Shown piece by piece: positions 17,938-25,962 of a DNA stretch of 64,000 nucleotides. This DNA is from Terribacillus saccharophilus (GTDB lineage Bacteria > Bacillota > Bacilli > Bacillales > Amphibacillaceae), in assembly GCA_900110015.1 (NCBI GenBank), contig FOCD01000001.1, positions 930,001 to 994,000 of the forward strand, given 5' to 3'. The stretch's first letter is position 1. Every line of letters begins with the position of its first letter. Position numbers and translations under genes: made by a program. The notes under the pieces were generated by a model that was not told the origin of the DNA, searched no databases, and was given only the letters and a program-made list of their open reading frames with translations.

Positions 17938-18897
17938 TTAGAATTCGAATTTAGGACTCCACGGTTTTATTTTCTCTGCTACGCGGAGTTTTGCGGAACG
18001 GGATCTTCTATTATCTTCCAGTTCCTCTTCACTTGCCAATATTGGCTTTCTCGTAATAAGAGCAAACGGTGCCTTACTATCTTCCGGCAAAATTGGGATA
18101 TTGCGCGGGACAGGCAGCGGCGTGCTCCATGATTTGAATGCCTGCTTACACATTCTGTCTTCCAGCGAGTGGAAGGTAATGACTGAAACTCTTCCTCCTA
18201 CTGCAACTATCTCTGCTGTCTGCTGCAGGGCGTCACGGAAAGCTTGTAATTCATCATTCACCGCAATCCGGATTGCCTGAAAAATTCGTTTGGCCGGATG
18301 GCCGCCTTTTCTTCTTGCTGGTGCAGGAATAGCTTCCTTGATCACTTCCACAAGTTCAAATGTTGTTTCAATCGGTTTCATTTCTCGTCTTTTCTCTATT
18401 TTTCTTGCAACTTGCTTGGAAAAATTCTCTTCTCCATATTGGAAGAAAATCCGTACAAGCTGCTCGTAAGACCACGTATTAACCACCTCGTAGGCAGAAA
18501 GCGCCTGGTGCTGGTTCATGCGCATATCAAGCGGCGCATCGTGCTGATAGCTGAATCCTCGTTCTGCCTGATCGAGCTGCGGTGAGGATACACCAAGGTC
18601 GAATACAACTCCATCGACTTCCGTGACGCCTCTTTCCTCTAATTCGCTTTTCAGATCTCGGAAATTTGCCTGGATGTATTCGATTCGATCGCCATACTCC
18701 GCGAGTCTTGCCGCTGTGGCCTCGATCGCTTGCTTGTCCTGATCAAACGCATACAGTTTACCTTTATCAGATAACTGCTTCAAAATCACTTCGGAGTGAC
18801 CGCCTCCACCTAGGGTGCAATCCACATATGTACCTTCTGGCTTCACAGCGAGTCCTTCAATCGTCTCTCTGTTCAGCACACTATAATGTTCAAACAA
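17938..18897 (-). CDS. rsmH: 16S rRNA (cytosine1402-N4)-methyltransferase
   Basis: SAM-dependent methyltransferase that modifies C1402 in the ribosomal decoding centre. The 319-residue protein begins with [13 protein letters not shown], followed by the SAM loop [43 protein letters not shown] and [11 protein letters not shown], all family signatures. The start is TTG at 18897, 9 nt after AAAGGA; no ATG lies nearby. It stands between mraZ and ftsL with short gaps. Confidence 0.98.
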   Translation of the reverse strand: MFEHYSVLNRETIEGLAVKPEGTYVDCTLGGGGHSEVILKQLSDKGKLYAFDQDKQAIEATAARLAEYGDRIEYIQANFRDLKSELEERGVTEVDGVVFDLGVSSPQLDQAERGFSYQHDAPLDMRMNQHQALSAYEVVNTWSYEQLVRIFFQYGEENFSKQVARKIEKRREMKPIETTFELVEVIKEAIPAPARRKGGHPAKRIFQAIRIAVNDELQAFRDALQQTAEIVAVGGRVSVITFHSLEDRMCKQAFKSWSTPLPVPRNIPILPEDSKAPFALITRKPILASEEELEDNRRSRSAKLRVAEKIKPWSPKFEF

Positions 18898-18921
18898 GCT
18901 CTTACATCCTTTCGACTGCCA

Positions 18922-19353
18922 TCAAATATCGAAATCAAGCATATTTTCAGCGATTTCAGCAAAAGATTCCTCAGATTCATCAAAATAGGAATTCCATTCG
19001 CTCTCCGCCCAGAATTCGATCCGGCCAGACACACCAATAATGGCAACGTCTTTTTCCAGCTTCGCATATTTCCGGAGCGGTGCAGGGATATTGATTCTCC
19101 CTTGCTTATCAAGCTCACATTCGACTGCTCCTGAAAAGAAGAAGCGAGTGAATGCACGGGCATCCTTCTTGGTCAATGGCAGCTTTTTTAGTTTTTCTTC
19201 TAGGAGTCTCCATTCCTCCATAGGGTATCCAAACAGACATTGGTCCAATCCACGGGTCAGTACAAAACGTTCCCCCAAGTCTTCTCGGAACTTGGCAGGT
19301 ACGATAATACGTCCTTTTGTATCGACCGTATGCTGAAATTCCCCCATGAACAT
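18922..19353 (-). CDS. mraZ: Transcriptional regulator MraZ
   Basis: AbrB-like DNA-binding protein that controls the dcw cluster by binding direct repeats in its own promoter. The 143-residue protein has two copies of the MraZ fold, each with a DxxGR motif ([14 protein letters not shown] and [14 protein letters not shown]). The start ATG at 19353 ([11 protein letters not shown]) matches the family N-terminus. Upstream codons in the same frame run through a G-rich purine tract serving as SD. Three GTGG repeats lie 33-56 bp upstream of the start codon. Confidence 0.97.
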   Translation of the reverse strand: MFMGEFQHTVDTKGRIIVPAKFREDLGERFVLTRGLDQCLFGYPMEEWRLLEEKLKKLPLTKKDARAFTRFFFSGAVECELDKQGRINIPAPLRKYAKLEKDVAIIGVSGRIEFWAESEWNSYFDESEESFAEIAENMLDFDI

Positions 19354-19379
19354 AGACTCCGCCCCCACTTTCCATTTTC

Positions 19380-19409
19380 ATAGTACCACATCGCCCCACA
19401 TTTCACCAC
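19380..19409 (-). promoter_or_regulatory. mraZ promoter -10 with three MraZ operator repeats
   Basis: Three GTGG repeats occur at exactly 10-bp intervals (19409-19406, 19399-19396, 19389-19386 on the minus strand). They are followed directly by the extended -10 TGGTACTAT (-10 hexamer 19385-19380). Known MraZ operators are short G-rich direct repeats spaced by one helical turn, so autoregulation is likely. Repressor binding would block the -10 to -35 region. Confidence 0.8.
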
Positions 19410-19473
19410 CTCAATATTCACACTTTTTAATAGCATTTTCTCCCTTACCTAGCGCTTTTTCGGAGTTTTGTGC

Positions 19474-19507
19474 ACAAAAAAACGTGCATGGTCGTCGACC
19501 AGACACG
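19474..19507 (-). terminator. Terminator after bshC
   Basis: CGTG-TC-TGGTC pairs with GACCA-TG-CACG around a short loop, followed by TTTTTTT on the minus strand. It lies just after the bshC stop and shields the mraZ promoter from read-through. Confidence 0.85.
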
Positions 19508-19519
19508 CTTTCTGTTTCA

Positions 19520-21145
19520 TTATAACGTTACGATATGGTGGGGAGTCGTGAAATCATAGCTTTTCTGCGCTAATTCGTGCCAAATCTCCACTCCATGCGT
19601 ATTCCATATTGAAAATATACTCCACGTCCGCTCCTGCAGTCCATTTTCTGGGTGAAGCGTACATTGGATATGGTCAAAGTGGGATAATGCCACACCATGC
19701 TGTTCTTTTATTCTAGCTTCCATTCGCTTGACCAGAAAATCAATATCCTCCTCTAAATGACGAAGATTCTTTTCTGCTAAGCTACCTAGATCATCCGCTA
19801 TAGATGCGGCACTATGCCGCAATGGGGCGTGCAAATCAGCCATGGCCCGCTTCACTTGTTCGGAAACAACAGCAATTGGAGGTTGCTGCTGAGCAGCAAG
19901 ATAATGAATCTTTTCTGTTTCAACGCCGGTAGCAATAGCTTTTTCAGGACTAAGACGGTAACGACCGAGCAACTTCTCTGTCTTGCTGTCCAGCATTGTG
20001 AAGGACAAACGCGGCATGACAGGCGGCATATTAAAACCAACCGCCTGGAAGCCTGGTTTCAGATTCGCCCAATAAGCAATTTCTCCTGGACCGGCAATAA
20101 AAGCAAGAACCGGCAGGAGATAATCCTGCATAAGCGGGCGCGTGACAACATTGTTGCTGAGTCTTTCCGGTGCCGTTTCCGCTATCAGCAATAACTCTTC
20201 TTCCGTAAAGACTGCCTCATTAGCTTTACCTCGCCACTTGCCTTCGCTGTCGCGTATAAGCAGTGTTCTTTCACCATCAATATAACAGAACAGGTTAGCA
20301 TCTTCTGTTTCTGCACCTAACACATCGGCGTAGCCCATCTGCTGAAGTTCCTGAGACGCTCCATAAACGCCTTGGCTTATCTCCTGTTGCTTGCTGATCA
20401 ACTCTCGGAAAAATGGGCGCTCTATTTGCCGCAGTTCCGGATCACCGGAATCCAAAAGAACCAAACCTGTATTTTTATATAGAAAATGTATAAATTTCGC
20501 GAAGAAATCGACGAAGGTCTCCGATTGGTCCATTATATTACTGACCGTGGAGTGAATATCCTTTGTGTAAGCTGTCTCTGGCAGGGCAGCTATTACTTCC
20601 TGTAAGAAATCGTGCATCAATCCGTTGTCTAGCACGACATCAGAAGCTGCTATCTTTTCAGCCAAATGCTGTTTCCACTTGTATTTCTTCAGCTTGTTGC
20701 GATTTGGAAGGAAGATATGATTAATCTCGTCGACATCATGATCCTCACCTGCTATCCAGAAAACTGGTATGACAGTTGTGCCCAGTTTTTTACTTTGCTC
20801 GGAAGCAAGGGAAATGATGGAGGTAATCTTATGCAATGTCAATAAAGGACCTGTGAAAAGGCCTGCCTGCTGACCACCGACAACAGCCACTGTTTTAGAA
20901 TCACCTAATTTATCGATATTATGGATCGTAGCTTGATCTGCTCCCCACTCTCTATTACATTTGTGAAGAAGTTCAACTAGCGCCTCTCTCGGGAATTTAC
21001 GAGCTTCAAGCTCCTCCAGTCTAGTCGCATAGCTTTCTTGGCGAAATGGAGAAAAATCGAATTTCCCCATAATAGAAGGAAGCTCTGCCCGATAATCGGT
21101 CACCAATTTGTTCGGACTTTCCAGTCTCATTGGTTGTATTACCAT
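19520..21145 (-). CDS. bshC: Putative cysteine ligase BshC of bacillithiol synthesis
   Basis: Catalyses the presumed last step of bacillithiol formation, adding cysteine to glucosaminyl malate. The start ATG at 21145 (MVIQPMRLESPNKLVTDY) follows AAAGGAG and gives 541 residues, as in B. subtilis YllA (about 539). An upstream in-frame extension of 67 residues is cysteine- and serine-rich and spurious. The Rossmann-like core contains VAVVGGQQAGLFTGPL and FWIAGEDHDVDEINH, both typical. It is the last gene of a panE-DUF3397-bshC run on the same strand. Confidence 0.95.
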   Translation of the reverse strand: MVIQPMRLESPNKLVTDYRAELPSIMGKFDFSPFRQESYATRLEELEARKFPREALVELLHKCNREWGADQATIHNIDKLGDSKTVAVVGGQQAGLFTGPLLTLHKITSIISLASEQSKKLGTTVIPVFWIAGEDHDVDEINHIFLPNRNKLKKYKWKQHLAEKIAASDVVLDNGLMHDFLQEVIAALPETAYTKDIHSTVSNIMDQSETFVDFFAKFIHFLYKNTGLVLLDSGDPELRQIERPFFRELISKQQEISQGVYGASQELQQMGYADVLGAETEDANLFCYIDGERTLLIRDSEGKWRGKANEAVFTEEELLLIAETAPERLSNNVVTRPLMQDYLLPVLAFIAGPGEIAYWANLKPGFQAVGFNMPPVMPRLSFTMLDSKTEKLLGRYRLSPEKAIATGVETEKIHYLAAQQQPPIAVVSEQVKRAMADLHAPLRHSAASIADDLGSLAEKNLRHLEEDIDFLVKRMEARIKEQHGVALSHFDHIQCTLHPENGLQERTWSIFSIWNTHGVEIWHELAQKSYDFTTPHHIVTL

Positions 21146-21179
21146 ATTAAGTACTCCTTTATATAACGTCTGATATGTA

Positions 21180-21563
21180 TTACTGTCTAATAAATGTAAC
21201 GATAACACCTGCGACAAGCAGCAGGAGGTAAAGCGGACCGAACAAGAGGAAGCAGATGCGCAGGAAGATGCGCCACACATGCTTAAAGACGATCTCACCG
21301 CGATACTTATAATGCATAAGCACCACCAGAATGAACAATACCGCAAGGAATCCTATCATATAACCGATCACTGTATGCTGTAAAATGATTTGCAACATAA
21401 TCATAACAGAAAAGATATAGAATACGGCAGTAGTTTGCACGCTATGGAGAAAAGCATTCCGTCTTTTATGGATGATCCGTCTGGCTATCAAATAATAAAT
21501 CCAAGTAGCAAGCGGCGGTACAGTGATTGCTGCCGCTAAAAGGTAAGCGAATAAGTGGGTCAT
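21180..21563 (-). CDS. DUF3397 family membrane protein
   Basis: Predicted integral membrane protein of 127 residues with four hydrophobic segments (about residues 5-23, 45-64, 68-84 and 105-125) separated by basic loops. I recognise it as DUF3397, a family of unknown function found in Bacillaceae beside panE and bshC. The start ATG at 21563 overlaps the panE stop codon (ATGA), which suggests translational coupling. A 34-bp gap leads to bshC. No catalytic motif is visible. Confidence 0.8.
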   Translation of the reverse strand: MTHLFAYLLAAAITVPPLATWIYYLIARRIIHKRRNAFLHSVQTTAVFYIFSVMIMLQIILQHTVIGYMIGFLAVLFILVVLMHYKYRGEIVFKHVWRIFLRICFLLFGPLYLLLLVAGVIVTFIRQ

Positions 21564-22441
21564 AGATAAGTCCTCTCCTGCTGTTTCGTAAGTCCAAGTA
21601 TACTATAGTACACAAAATCCGTATAAGGAACGGCTTGTTTTGCATGATCCCTGACGTATCCAGATATAGATTCGATCTCTGTCTGTCTTCCAGCTTGTAT
21701 ATCTCTGTGCATGGAGGACAGATTAGCTTTCGTAGCATTTATGATTCGGCGAACATTTGCCCATTGCTGCACTCCCTCTAAACCTAGCGCATCTGCTGCT
21801 TCTTTGCATAATACCTTTGCTATTCTTTCAAAGGCAGGATGTTCCAGCAGTTCACCATTCTTCACCCGATAAATTGCAGTCAACGGATTGATAACAGCAT
21901 TGGCAATCAGTTTTGTGCCTAACATCATATGCCAATTCTGCTCAAATAAGATTGGGAAATCTGGTTTATTCAGCTGATTCACAAGTACTTCAGCGTAATG
22001 GTCACTCAGATCCGCCAGGCGAATTGCTGCTTCTCCCGTATGCTCTACGGTATGAGAATTTATCCTTAAAGCTCCATGTTCGACAGACCCGACGATGATT
22101 GGATAATCAAAATCTTCTTCCTGCAAAAAGTCCGTATGATTCATACCGTTTTGAAGGAAAACTACAGCAGCATTAGCATGCAGCTTCAACTTTTCCCAAA
22201 TTGCCTGCAAATCATATTGTTTCACACAGACAATCCATACATCCGATTGCCCCAAATCCTGCCAATCAGCAGCAGGTAACGCCTCCACCGTTATCACTTC
22301 ATCCCCGAGATGAAGACCTTTCACTGTAATCTCATTGGACTGTTCTCGCGTTCTTGTCAAAAGCCGCACATCATGAAACCTGCCGAGTTTGGCGGCTGCA
22401 AGTAACCCGATCGCTCCTCCGCCGATCACATTGATTTTCAT
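21560..22441 (-). CDS. panE: 2-dehydropantoate 2-reductase family protein
   Basis: NADPH-dependent ketopantoate reductase fold, for pantothenate and hence coenzyme A synthesis. The 293-residue protein begins with the Rossmann motif INVIGGGAIGLLAAAKLG. It has VFLQNGMNH, VGSVEHGA and a C-terminal helical domain with KLIANAVINPLTAIYRVKNG, where the lysine and asparagine match catalytic positions. The B. subtilis equivalent is ylbQ, in the same place between ylbP and bshC. Other ketoreductase substrates are possible for this paralogue group. Confidence 0.85.
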   Translation of the reverse strand: MKINVIGGGAIGLLAAAKLGRFHDVRLLTRTREQSNEITVKGLHLGDEVITVEALPAADWQDLGQSDVWIVCVKQYDLQAIWEKLKLHANAAVVFLQNGMNHTDFLQEEDFDYPIIVGSVEHGALRINSHTVEHTGEAAIRLADLSDHYAEVLVNQLNKPDFPILFEQNWHMMLGTKLIANAVINPLTAIYRVKNGELLEHPAFERIAKVLCKEAADALGLEGVQQWANVRRIINATKANLSSMHRDIQAGRQTEIESISGYVRDHAKQAVPYTDFVYYSILGLTKQQERTYL

Positions 22442-22601
22442 GTCCGTTCCCCCATTCGTCCTATACCTAATTGTTTATTTTAGCAAAAGAACTGACAGTA
22501 TGGATATAAGAAATATAACGCTTGAATTTGTAAACGTTTTCATATATATTGAAAACATAAGGCTCACAGTGAAATTTTTTAATACGGAGAGGGGAATCTG
22601 T

Positions 22602-23051
22602 ATGACATTTGCTAAAGTGGAAAAATTGCCGGTGAATTATAAAACTGCTGAGGATTTCGAACGCTTTGCTGCACAGGGGAACGCAGAGCTTTCTATGTTG
22701 GATGAGTTCCAACTCAGTCTCATTGAAAGCGACGACGATACGCTTTTCTACGGAATCTACATGGATAAAGAGCTTGCAGCGAGAATGGCGCTTACCTTCG
22801 TGAACGAACAACGTGACAATACGTTTTATCCGCCAAAGGGATATGTGGAAATCTCCAAATTGGAAGTGCTGCCATCATACCAAGGAAATAAACTTGGTTC
22901 ATCTCTTGTTGAATTTGTGCAGTCCTTCGCCAAACCAGTTCGCACAAAAGCAAGGGTAAATTCGGAAGCTTTCTGGAACAGACTTAATTTCAAGGACAGC
23001 AGCAAAAAAGAAGATGGCTTGTCCGTTATGACCTGGCAGCCAACAAAATAA
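22602..23051 (+). CDS. ylbP: GNAT family N-acetyltransferase YlbP
   Basis: Acetyltransferase of the GNAT fold; substrate unknown. The 149-residue protein shows the central strand VEISKLEVLPSYQGNKLGSSLVEF, whose QGNKLG is the acetyl-CoA loop (consensus Q/RxxGxG/A). The start ATG at 22602 follows GGAGAGG. It is divergent from panE and converges on rsfA with a shared terminator. The position matches B. subtilis ylbP, between ylbO (rsfA) and ylbQ (panE). Confidence 0.85.
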   Translation: MTFAKVEKLPVNYKTAEDFERFAAQGNAELSMLDEFQLSLIESDDDTLFYGIYMDKELAARMALTFVNEQRDNTFYPPKGYVEISKLEVLPSYQGNKLGSSLVEFVQSFAKPVRTKARVNSEAFWNRLNFKDSSKKEDGLSVMTWQPTK

Positions 23052-23075
23052 AAAGCCCATTTGGGCTTTTTTTAT
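23050..23075. terminator. Bidirectional terminator between ylbP and rsfA
   Basis: AAAAGCCCA and TGGGCTTTT form a short stem flanked by A- and T-runs on the two sides, so it can serve both convergent genes. Confidence 0.88.
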
Positions 23076-23548
23076 TTGGTCTCAGCTTCCTCAATTACCC
23101 AACGGCATAGTTTCTCCATTTCTATGCACGCGTCCTGGTACCGTTTAATTTGATCCTTCAGCTTTGCATTTTCTTCTTTCAGTGTCCGAAGTTCTTCCTG
23201 CGGTTCTTTTCTCGGCACTTGAAAATTAAGTTTTACTTTCTCAAGCAGGTCAATTGCTGCTTCTAAACTGATGGACTCTTTATCTTCCTTCACCGGAGCA
23301 GTTTCTTTATCTGACACTGGAACCTGCTGTTTCCGCTGTTGTTTCGCAATTTCGATATCCGTTTGATAATATTGCCGGAGCGACGCATTCCAACGGAACC
23401 CACAAGCCGCTGCTGTACGGTTAAGCTTTACCGCGACATCCCGGAAGGCATCCAGCTGCGTCTTCCCTTCCTGAATAAAATCCAGTACAGTATTTGCAAG
23501 CAAAACATCCTCTTTATCCGACCATGCATCTTGTCTCGTACTCTTCAA
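23072..23548 (-). CDS. rsfA: Prespore-specific transcriptional regulator RsfA
   Basis: Forespore regulator that adjusts the sigma-F regulon. The 158-residue protein has an N-terminal Myb/SANT-like helix-turn-helix (TRQDAWSDKEDVLLANTV to CGFRWNASLRQYY), a charged middle and a C-terminal leucine-zipper-like coiled coil (LRTLKEENAKLKDQIKR). The start is TTG at 23548, following GAGGGGGG. The longer frame to 23755 runs back across the rpmF terminator and is not credible. A possible sigma-F/G-like promoter lies at 23579-23607. Confidence 0.92.
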   Translation of the reverse strand: MKSTRQDAWSDKEDVLLANTVLDFIQEGKTQLDAFRDVAVKLNRTAAACGFRWNASLRQYYQTDIEIAKQQRKQQVPVSDKETAPVKEDKESISLEAAIDLLEKVKLNFQVPRKEPQEELRTLKEENAKLKDQIKRYQDACIEMEKLCRWVIEEAETK

Positions 23549-23578
23549 AACGCTTCCCCCCTCTTCTATTCTGCTATC

Positions 23579-23607
23579 AATGTATGCGAGAGGGAAAAAT
23601 GCTAGAC
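23579..23607 (-). promoter_or_regulatory. Possible forespore (sigma-F/G-like) promoter of rsfA
   Basis: GTCTA (23607-23603), 16 nt and CATACATT (23586-23579) on the minus strand resemble the -35 and -10 of sigma-G/sigma-F promoters and end about 30 bp before the TTG start. The match is partial, and the call leans on the known forespore expression of rsfA. Confidence 0.35.
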
Positions 23608-23630
23608 TAGAAAACGGACGATAGAATATA

Positions 23631-23666
23631 AAAAAAACATCTATCGGCAATATTGCCGACAGATGT
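23631..23666 (-). terminator. Terminator of yceD-rpmF
   Basis: ACATCTGTCGGCAA and its near-complement TTGCCGATAGATGT form a long stem with one mismatch, followed by seven or more T on the minus strand, just after the rpmF stop. Confidence 0.92.
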
Positions 23667-23678
23667 CGTCTTTCTTTC

Positions 23679-23852
23679 TTACGCTTCAACCACTGCTTTT
23701 CCATCGTAATGTCCGCAAGATCTGCAAACGTGGTGTGGTTTTGCAAGTTCTCCACAGTTAGAGCATTCTACCATTCCAGGTACATGCAATTTTTTGTGTG
23801 TACGGCGTTGGTTTTTTACTTTTTTAGAAGTTCTTCTTTTAGGTACTGCCAC
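23679..23852 (-). CDS. rpmF: 50S ribosomal protein L32
   Basis: Large-subunit ribosomal protein of 57 residues, starting GTG at 23852 ([19 protein letters not shown]), 9 nt after AGGAGG. Two CxxC pairs (CSNC and CRSC) form a zinc ribbon, so this is the zinc-binding version of L32. The basic N-terminus contacts rRNA. It follows yceD by 31 bp, the usual operon. A promoter with perfect -35 lies upstream of yceD. Confidence 0.98.
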   Translation of the reverse strand: MAVPKRRTSKKVKNQRRTHKKLHVPGMVECSNCGELAKPHHVCRSCGHYDGKAVVEA

Positions 23853-23883
23853 GGTCCTACACCTCCTTCAATCGTTACAATGC

Positions 23884-24399
23884 TTATTCGTCGTCCTTTT
23901 TCAAGAGAGCTTGCAGTTTCTCGAGCCTCGGGTCGATCTTGTCCTGCTGTGCTTTCTCACTGGCAAGCTGCCAGCCTTCTCCTTCTTTCGCGGCATTATC
24001 CAATGCCTGCGGATCGTCGGAGAAAACACGGAAAGGAACATCCAATAGGATATTTTCCTCTATATACGGTTTCAAGTCAAGCAGTTCTCCCTCAATAGGA
24101 TGAATCTCTGACTCGTCATCCGCGCTTGCATATGGAGACAAAGTAAACAGTTCAGTCGTTTCAATATGGAATTCATACGGTACATCTACCAGTGTACGCG
24201 CACACGGAAGAATCATCTTACCATCTATTGCGAACTTGACAGTTATATCGTTTCCATACGAAGTTGCCTGACCGCTGACCTTCACCGGATCAATCCGACG
24301 AATATCATTTTTGCCCTGGATGTCTGACACATCCACTTGCTCTGTAAATTCGAAAGGTTCAAGACCTTTAGCTTTAAGCTTTTGAACCGGAATTTTCAC
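23884..24399 (-). CDS. yceD: YceD/DUF177 family protein
   Basis: Conserved protein of 171 residues found next to rpmF in most bacteria; linked by others to 23S rRNA accumulation, with mechanism unknown. It has the DUF177 pattern with KFAIDGKMILPCARTLVDV (the conserved cysteine in LPCAR) and a strongly charged C-terminus. The start is GTG at 24399 after AGGTGA. The B. subtilis equivalent is ylbN. It is transcribed from the promoter at 24428-24456 with rpmF. Confidence 0.92.
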   Translation of the reverse strand: MKIPVQKLKAKGLEPFEFTEQVDVSDIQGKNDIRRIDPVKVSGQATSYGNDITVKFAIDGKMILPCARTLVDVPYEFHIETTELFTLSPYASADDESEIHPIEGELLDLKPYIEENILLDVPFRVFSDDPQALDNAAKEGEGWQLASEKAQQDKIDPRLEKLQALLKKDDE

Positions 24400-24427
24400 G
24401 TTAATTCACCTCATGGCAACAAAAGTA

Positions 24428-24456
24428 ATTGTAAAAAAAAACAGAAGCTTTGTCAA
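24428..24456 (-). promoter_or_regulatory. Sigma-A promoter of yceD-rpmF
   Basis: TTGACA (24456-24451), 17 nt and TACAAT (24433-24428) lie on the minus strand, 29 bp before the yceD start. The -35 is perfect and the -10 has one mismatch, as expected for a ribosomal-protein operon. Confidence 0.92.
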
Positions 24457-24532
24457 TATATTTTCTTTACACCATGGCAATAATTAGCCTATATTCTTAG
24501 TAAAGAACATTATTTCTATTATAACACGTTCG

Positions 24533-24713
24533 AAAAGCGGAGAAAACCGTTTAGAAACGAAGGGATAGGTGAGAAAGCCCGGAGAGTGGGTGAACTTCCC
24601 ATTCGCAGGGATTTATCGCCTATACCGCAGTTTCTGGTTTTCAGAGCTGGATCACAACAAAGAAAAGCGGAAGAAACCGTTTAAACTGGTGCTAACGAGT
24701 AAGCCCGTGATAG
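24533..24713. repeat. Structured intergenic element with two related repeats
   Basis: AAAAGCGG-N3-AAACCGTTTA occurs at 24533 and again at 24663 with 19 of 21 bases equal. Each copy folds into AAGCGG/CCGTTT. A second pair, GAGAAAGCCCG at 24571 and GAGTAAGCCCG at 24697, repeats at nearly the same spacing. Between them GAGTGGG pairs with CCCATTC around a 7-nt loop (24584-24604), and TAGGT (24566) can pair with ACCTA near 24714. The element is richer in G+C than its flanks and ends just before the tmcAL SD. It resembles a small dispersed repeat or a structured leader. Confidence 0.6.
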
Positions 24714-24740
24714 ACCTAAAATACAGAAAGGAGTCTTCTT

Positions 24741-25928
24741 ATGAAAGCAAATGGTCTCATCGTCGAATACAACCCTTTACATAACGGTCATGTTTATCAT
24801 ATACAGCAGGCACAAAAATTAACCGGCAGCGATTGTACGATTGCTGTAATGAGCGGTAATTTCACACAGCGAGGTGAACCGGCCATTTTGGATAAGTTCA
24901 GTCGTACAAGAGCTGCACTTTCTGCCGGTGTTGATCTGGTTGTCGAATTGCCCTTCCTTTATGCAGTACAGCACGCTGATTTGTTTGCAAAGGGAGCTGT
25001 TTCTATCCTTGATGCACTAAAAGTAGACCACCTTGTTTTTGGTTCTGAAAACGGAAGTATCGAACCTTTCCATCAAGCACAAAAGGAACGGATTAAAAAT
25101 CAGGAGGCATTTGAGAGTATTCTGAAACAGGAGCTAGATAAAGGCCTATCCTACCCGGAAGCGAATCGTAGAGCATATGAATTAGCCGGAATCAGCTCTA
25201 CACTCGATCTTAGCAGCCCCAATAATATATTAGGATTTGCATATCTTCAGGCCGCAAATGCGCTTAACACACCAATACAGGTCGATACAATCCGCCGTAT
25301 ACAAGCAGATTATCATGAACAGTCGATTTCCGGCCCGATTGCAAGCGCCACGTCAATTCGCTCTGCTTGGCAGGATGAGAAGACACAAGAAGTGAAAGCA
25401 GCAGTGCCAATAAAGACGTTTGAATTATTGGAAACTAAAGAGCTTCACAGCTGGGAAGCCTATTTCCCACTTTTACGCTATCTTATCTTAACTAGACCTG
25501 CTGAAACCTTACGTCACATCCACGGGATGGATGAAGGATTGGAATACCGCTTTAAGAAATATATTCACCAGTCATTAGATTTTCAGCAGTTTTTATCTTT
25601 ACTTAAAACGAAGCGCTATACATGGACACGGCTGCAGCGCGTTTGTGTTCACATATTATCTAATACACAAAAGCACATAATCAACGAACATCTTGATGAA
25701 GCAGCATGCCCGTATATCCGTATTCTCGGCATGACTAAAACTGGACAGGCATTTCTCTCTTCAAGAAAAAAGCTGCTTGAGGTTCCGCTTTATACTCAAT
25801 TGAAGGACAGCATGCATCCAGTTGCTGATTTAGAATTACAAGCTGCAGATGCATATTACAGTATTTTACCTCCTAAAATAGCTGCTGCTTCACGCAGACA
25901 AGAGATATCTCCGCCTATATTTGCATAA
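24741..25928 (+). CDS. tmcAL: tRNA(Met) cytidine acetate ligase
   Basis: Forms N4-acetylcytidine at the wobble position of elongator tRNA(Met) using acetate and ATP. The 395-residue protein begins MKANGLIVEYNPLHNGHVYH, where HNGH is the nucleotidyltransferase-type ATP motif. VMSGNFTQRGEPAILDKFSR, LPFLYAVQHADLFAKGAV and SGPIASATSIRSAW follow, as in the YlbM family. The start ATG at 24741 follows AAAGGAG. It faces a structured repeat upstream and converges on ylbL through a shared terminator. Confidence 0.95.
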   Translation: MKANGLIVEYNPLHNGHVYHIQQAQKLTGSDCTIAVMSGNFTQRGEPAILDKFSRTRAALSAGVDLVVELPFLYAVQHADLFAKGAVSILDALKVDHLVFGSENGSIEPFHQAQKERIKNQEAFESILKQELDKGLSYPEANRRAYELAGISSTLDLSSPNNILGFAYLQAANALNTPIQVDTIRRIQADYHEQSISGPIASATSIRSAWQDEKTQEVKAAVPIKTFELLETKELHSWEAYFPLLRYLILTRPAETLRHIHGMDEGLEYRFKKYIHQSLDFQQFLSLLKTKRYTWTRLQRVCVHILSNTQKHIINEHLDEAACPYIRILGMTKTGQAFLSSRKKLLEVPLYTQLKDSMHPVADLELQAADAYYSILPPKIAAASRRQEISPPIFA

Positions 25929-25929
25929 T

Positions 25930-25961
25930 AAAAGGATGCATCAAATCGATGCATCCTTTTT
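25930..25961. terminator. Bidirectional terminator between tmcAL and ylbL
   Basis: AAAAGGATGCAT and ATGCATCCTTTT form a 12-bp stem with a 7-nt loop, with T-runs on both strands. Confidence 0.93.
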
Positions 25962-25962
25962 A

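Noticed and set aside
19520-21346. Longer bshC reading from 21346
   Set aside because: The added 67 residues are cysteine- and serine-rich antisense of the DUF3397 gene; ATG 21145 has AAAGGAG and the family length.
24569-24784. 71-codon frame across the repeat element and the tmcAL start
   Set aside because: No SD, lies in structured repeat sequence and overlaps the real tmcAL start in another frame.
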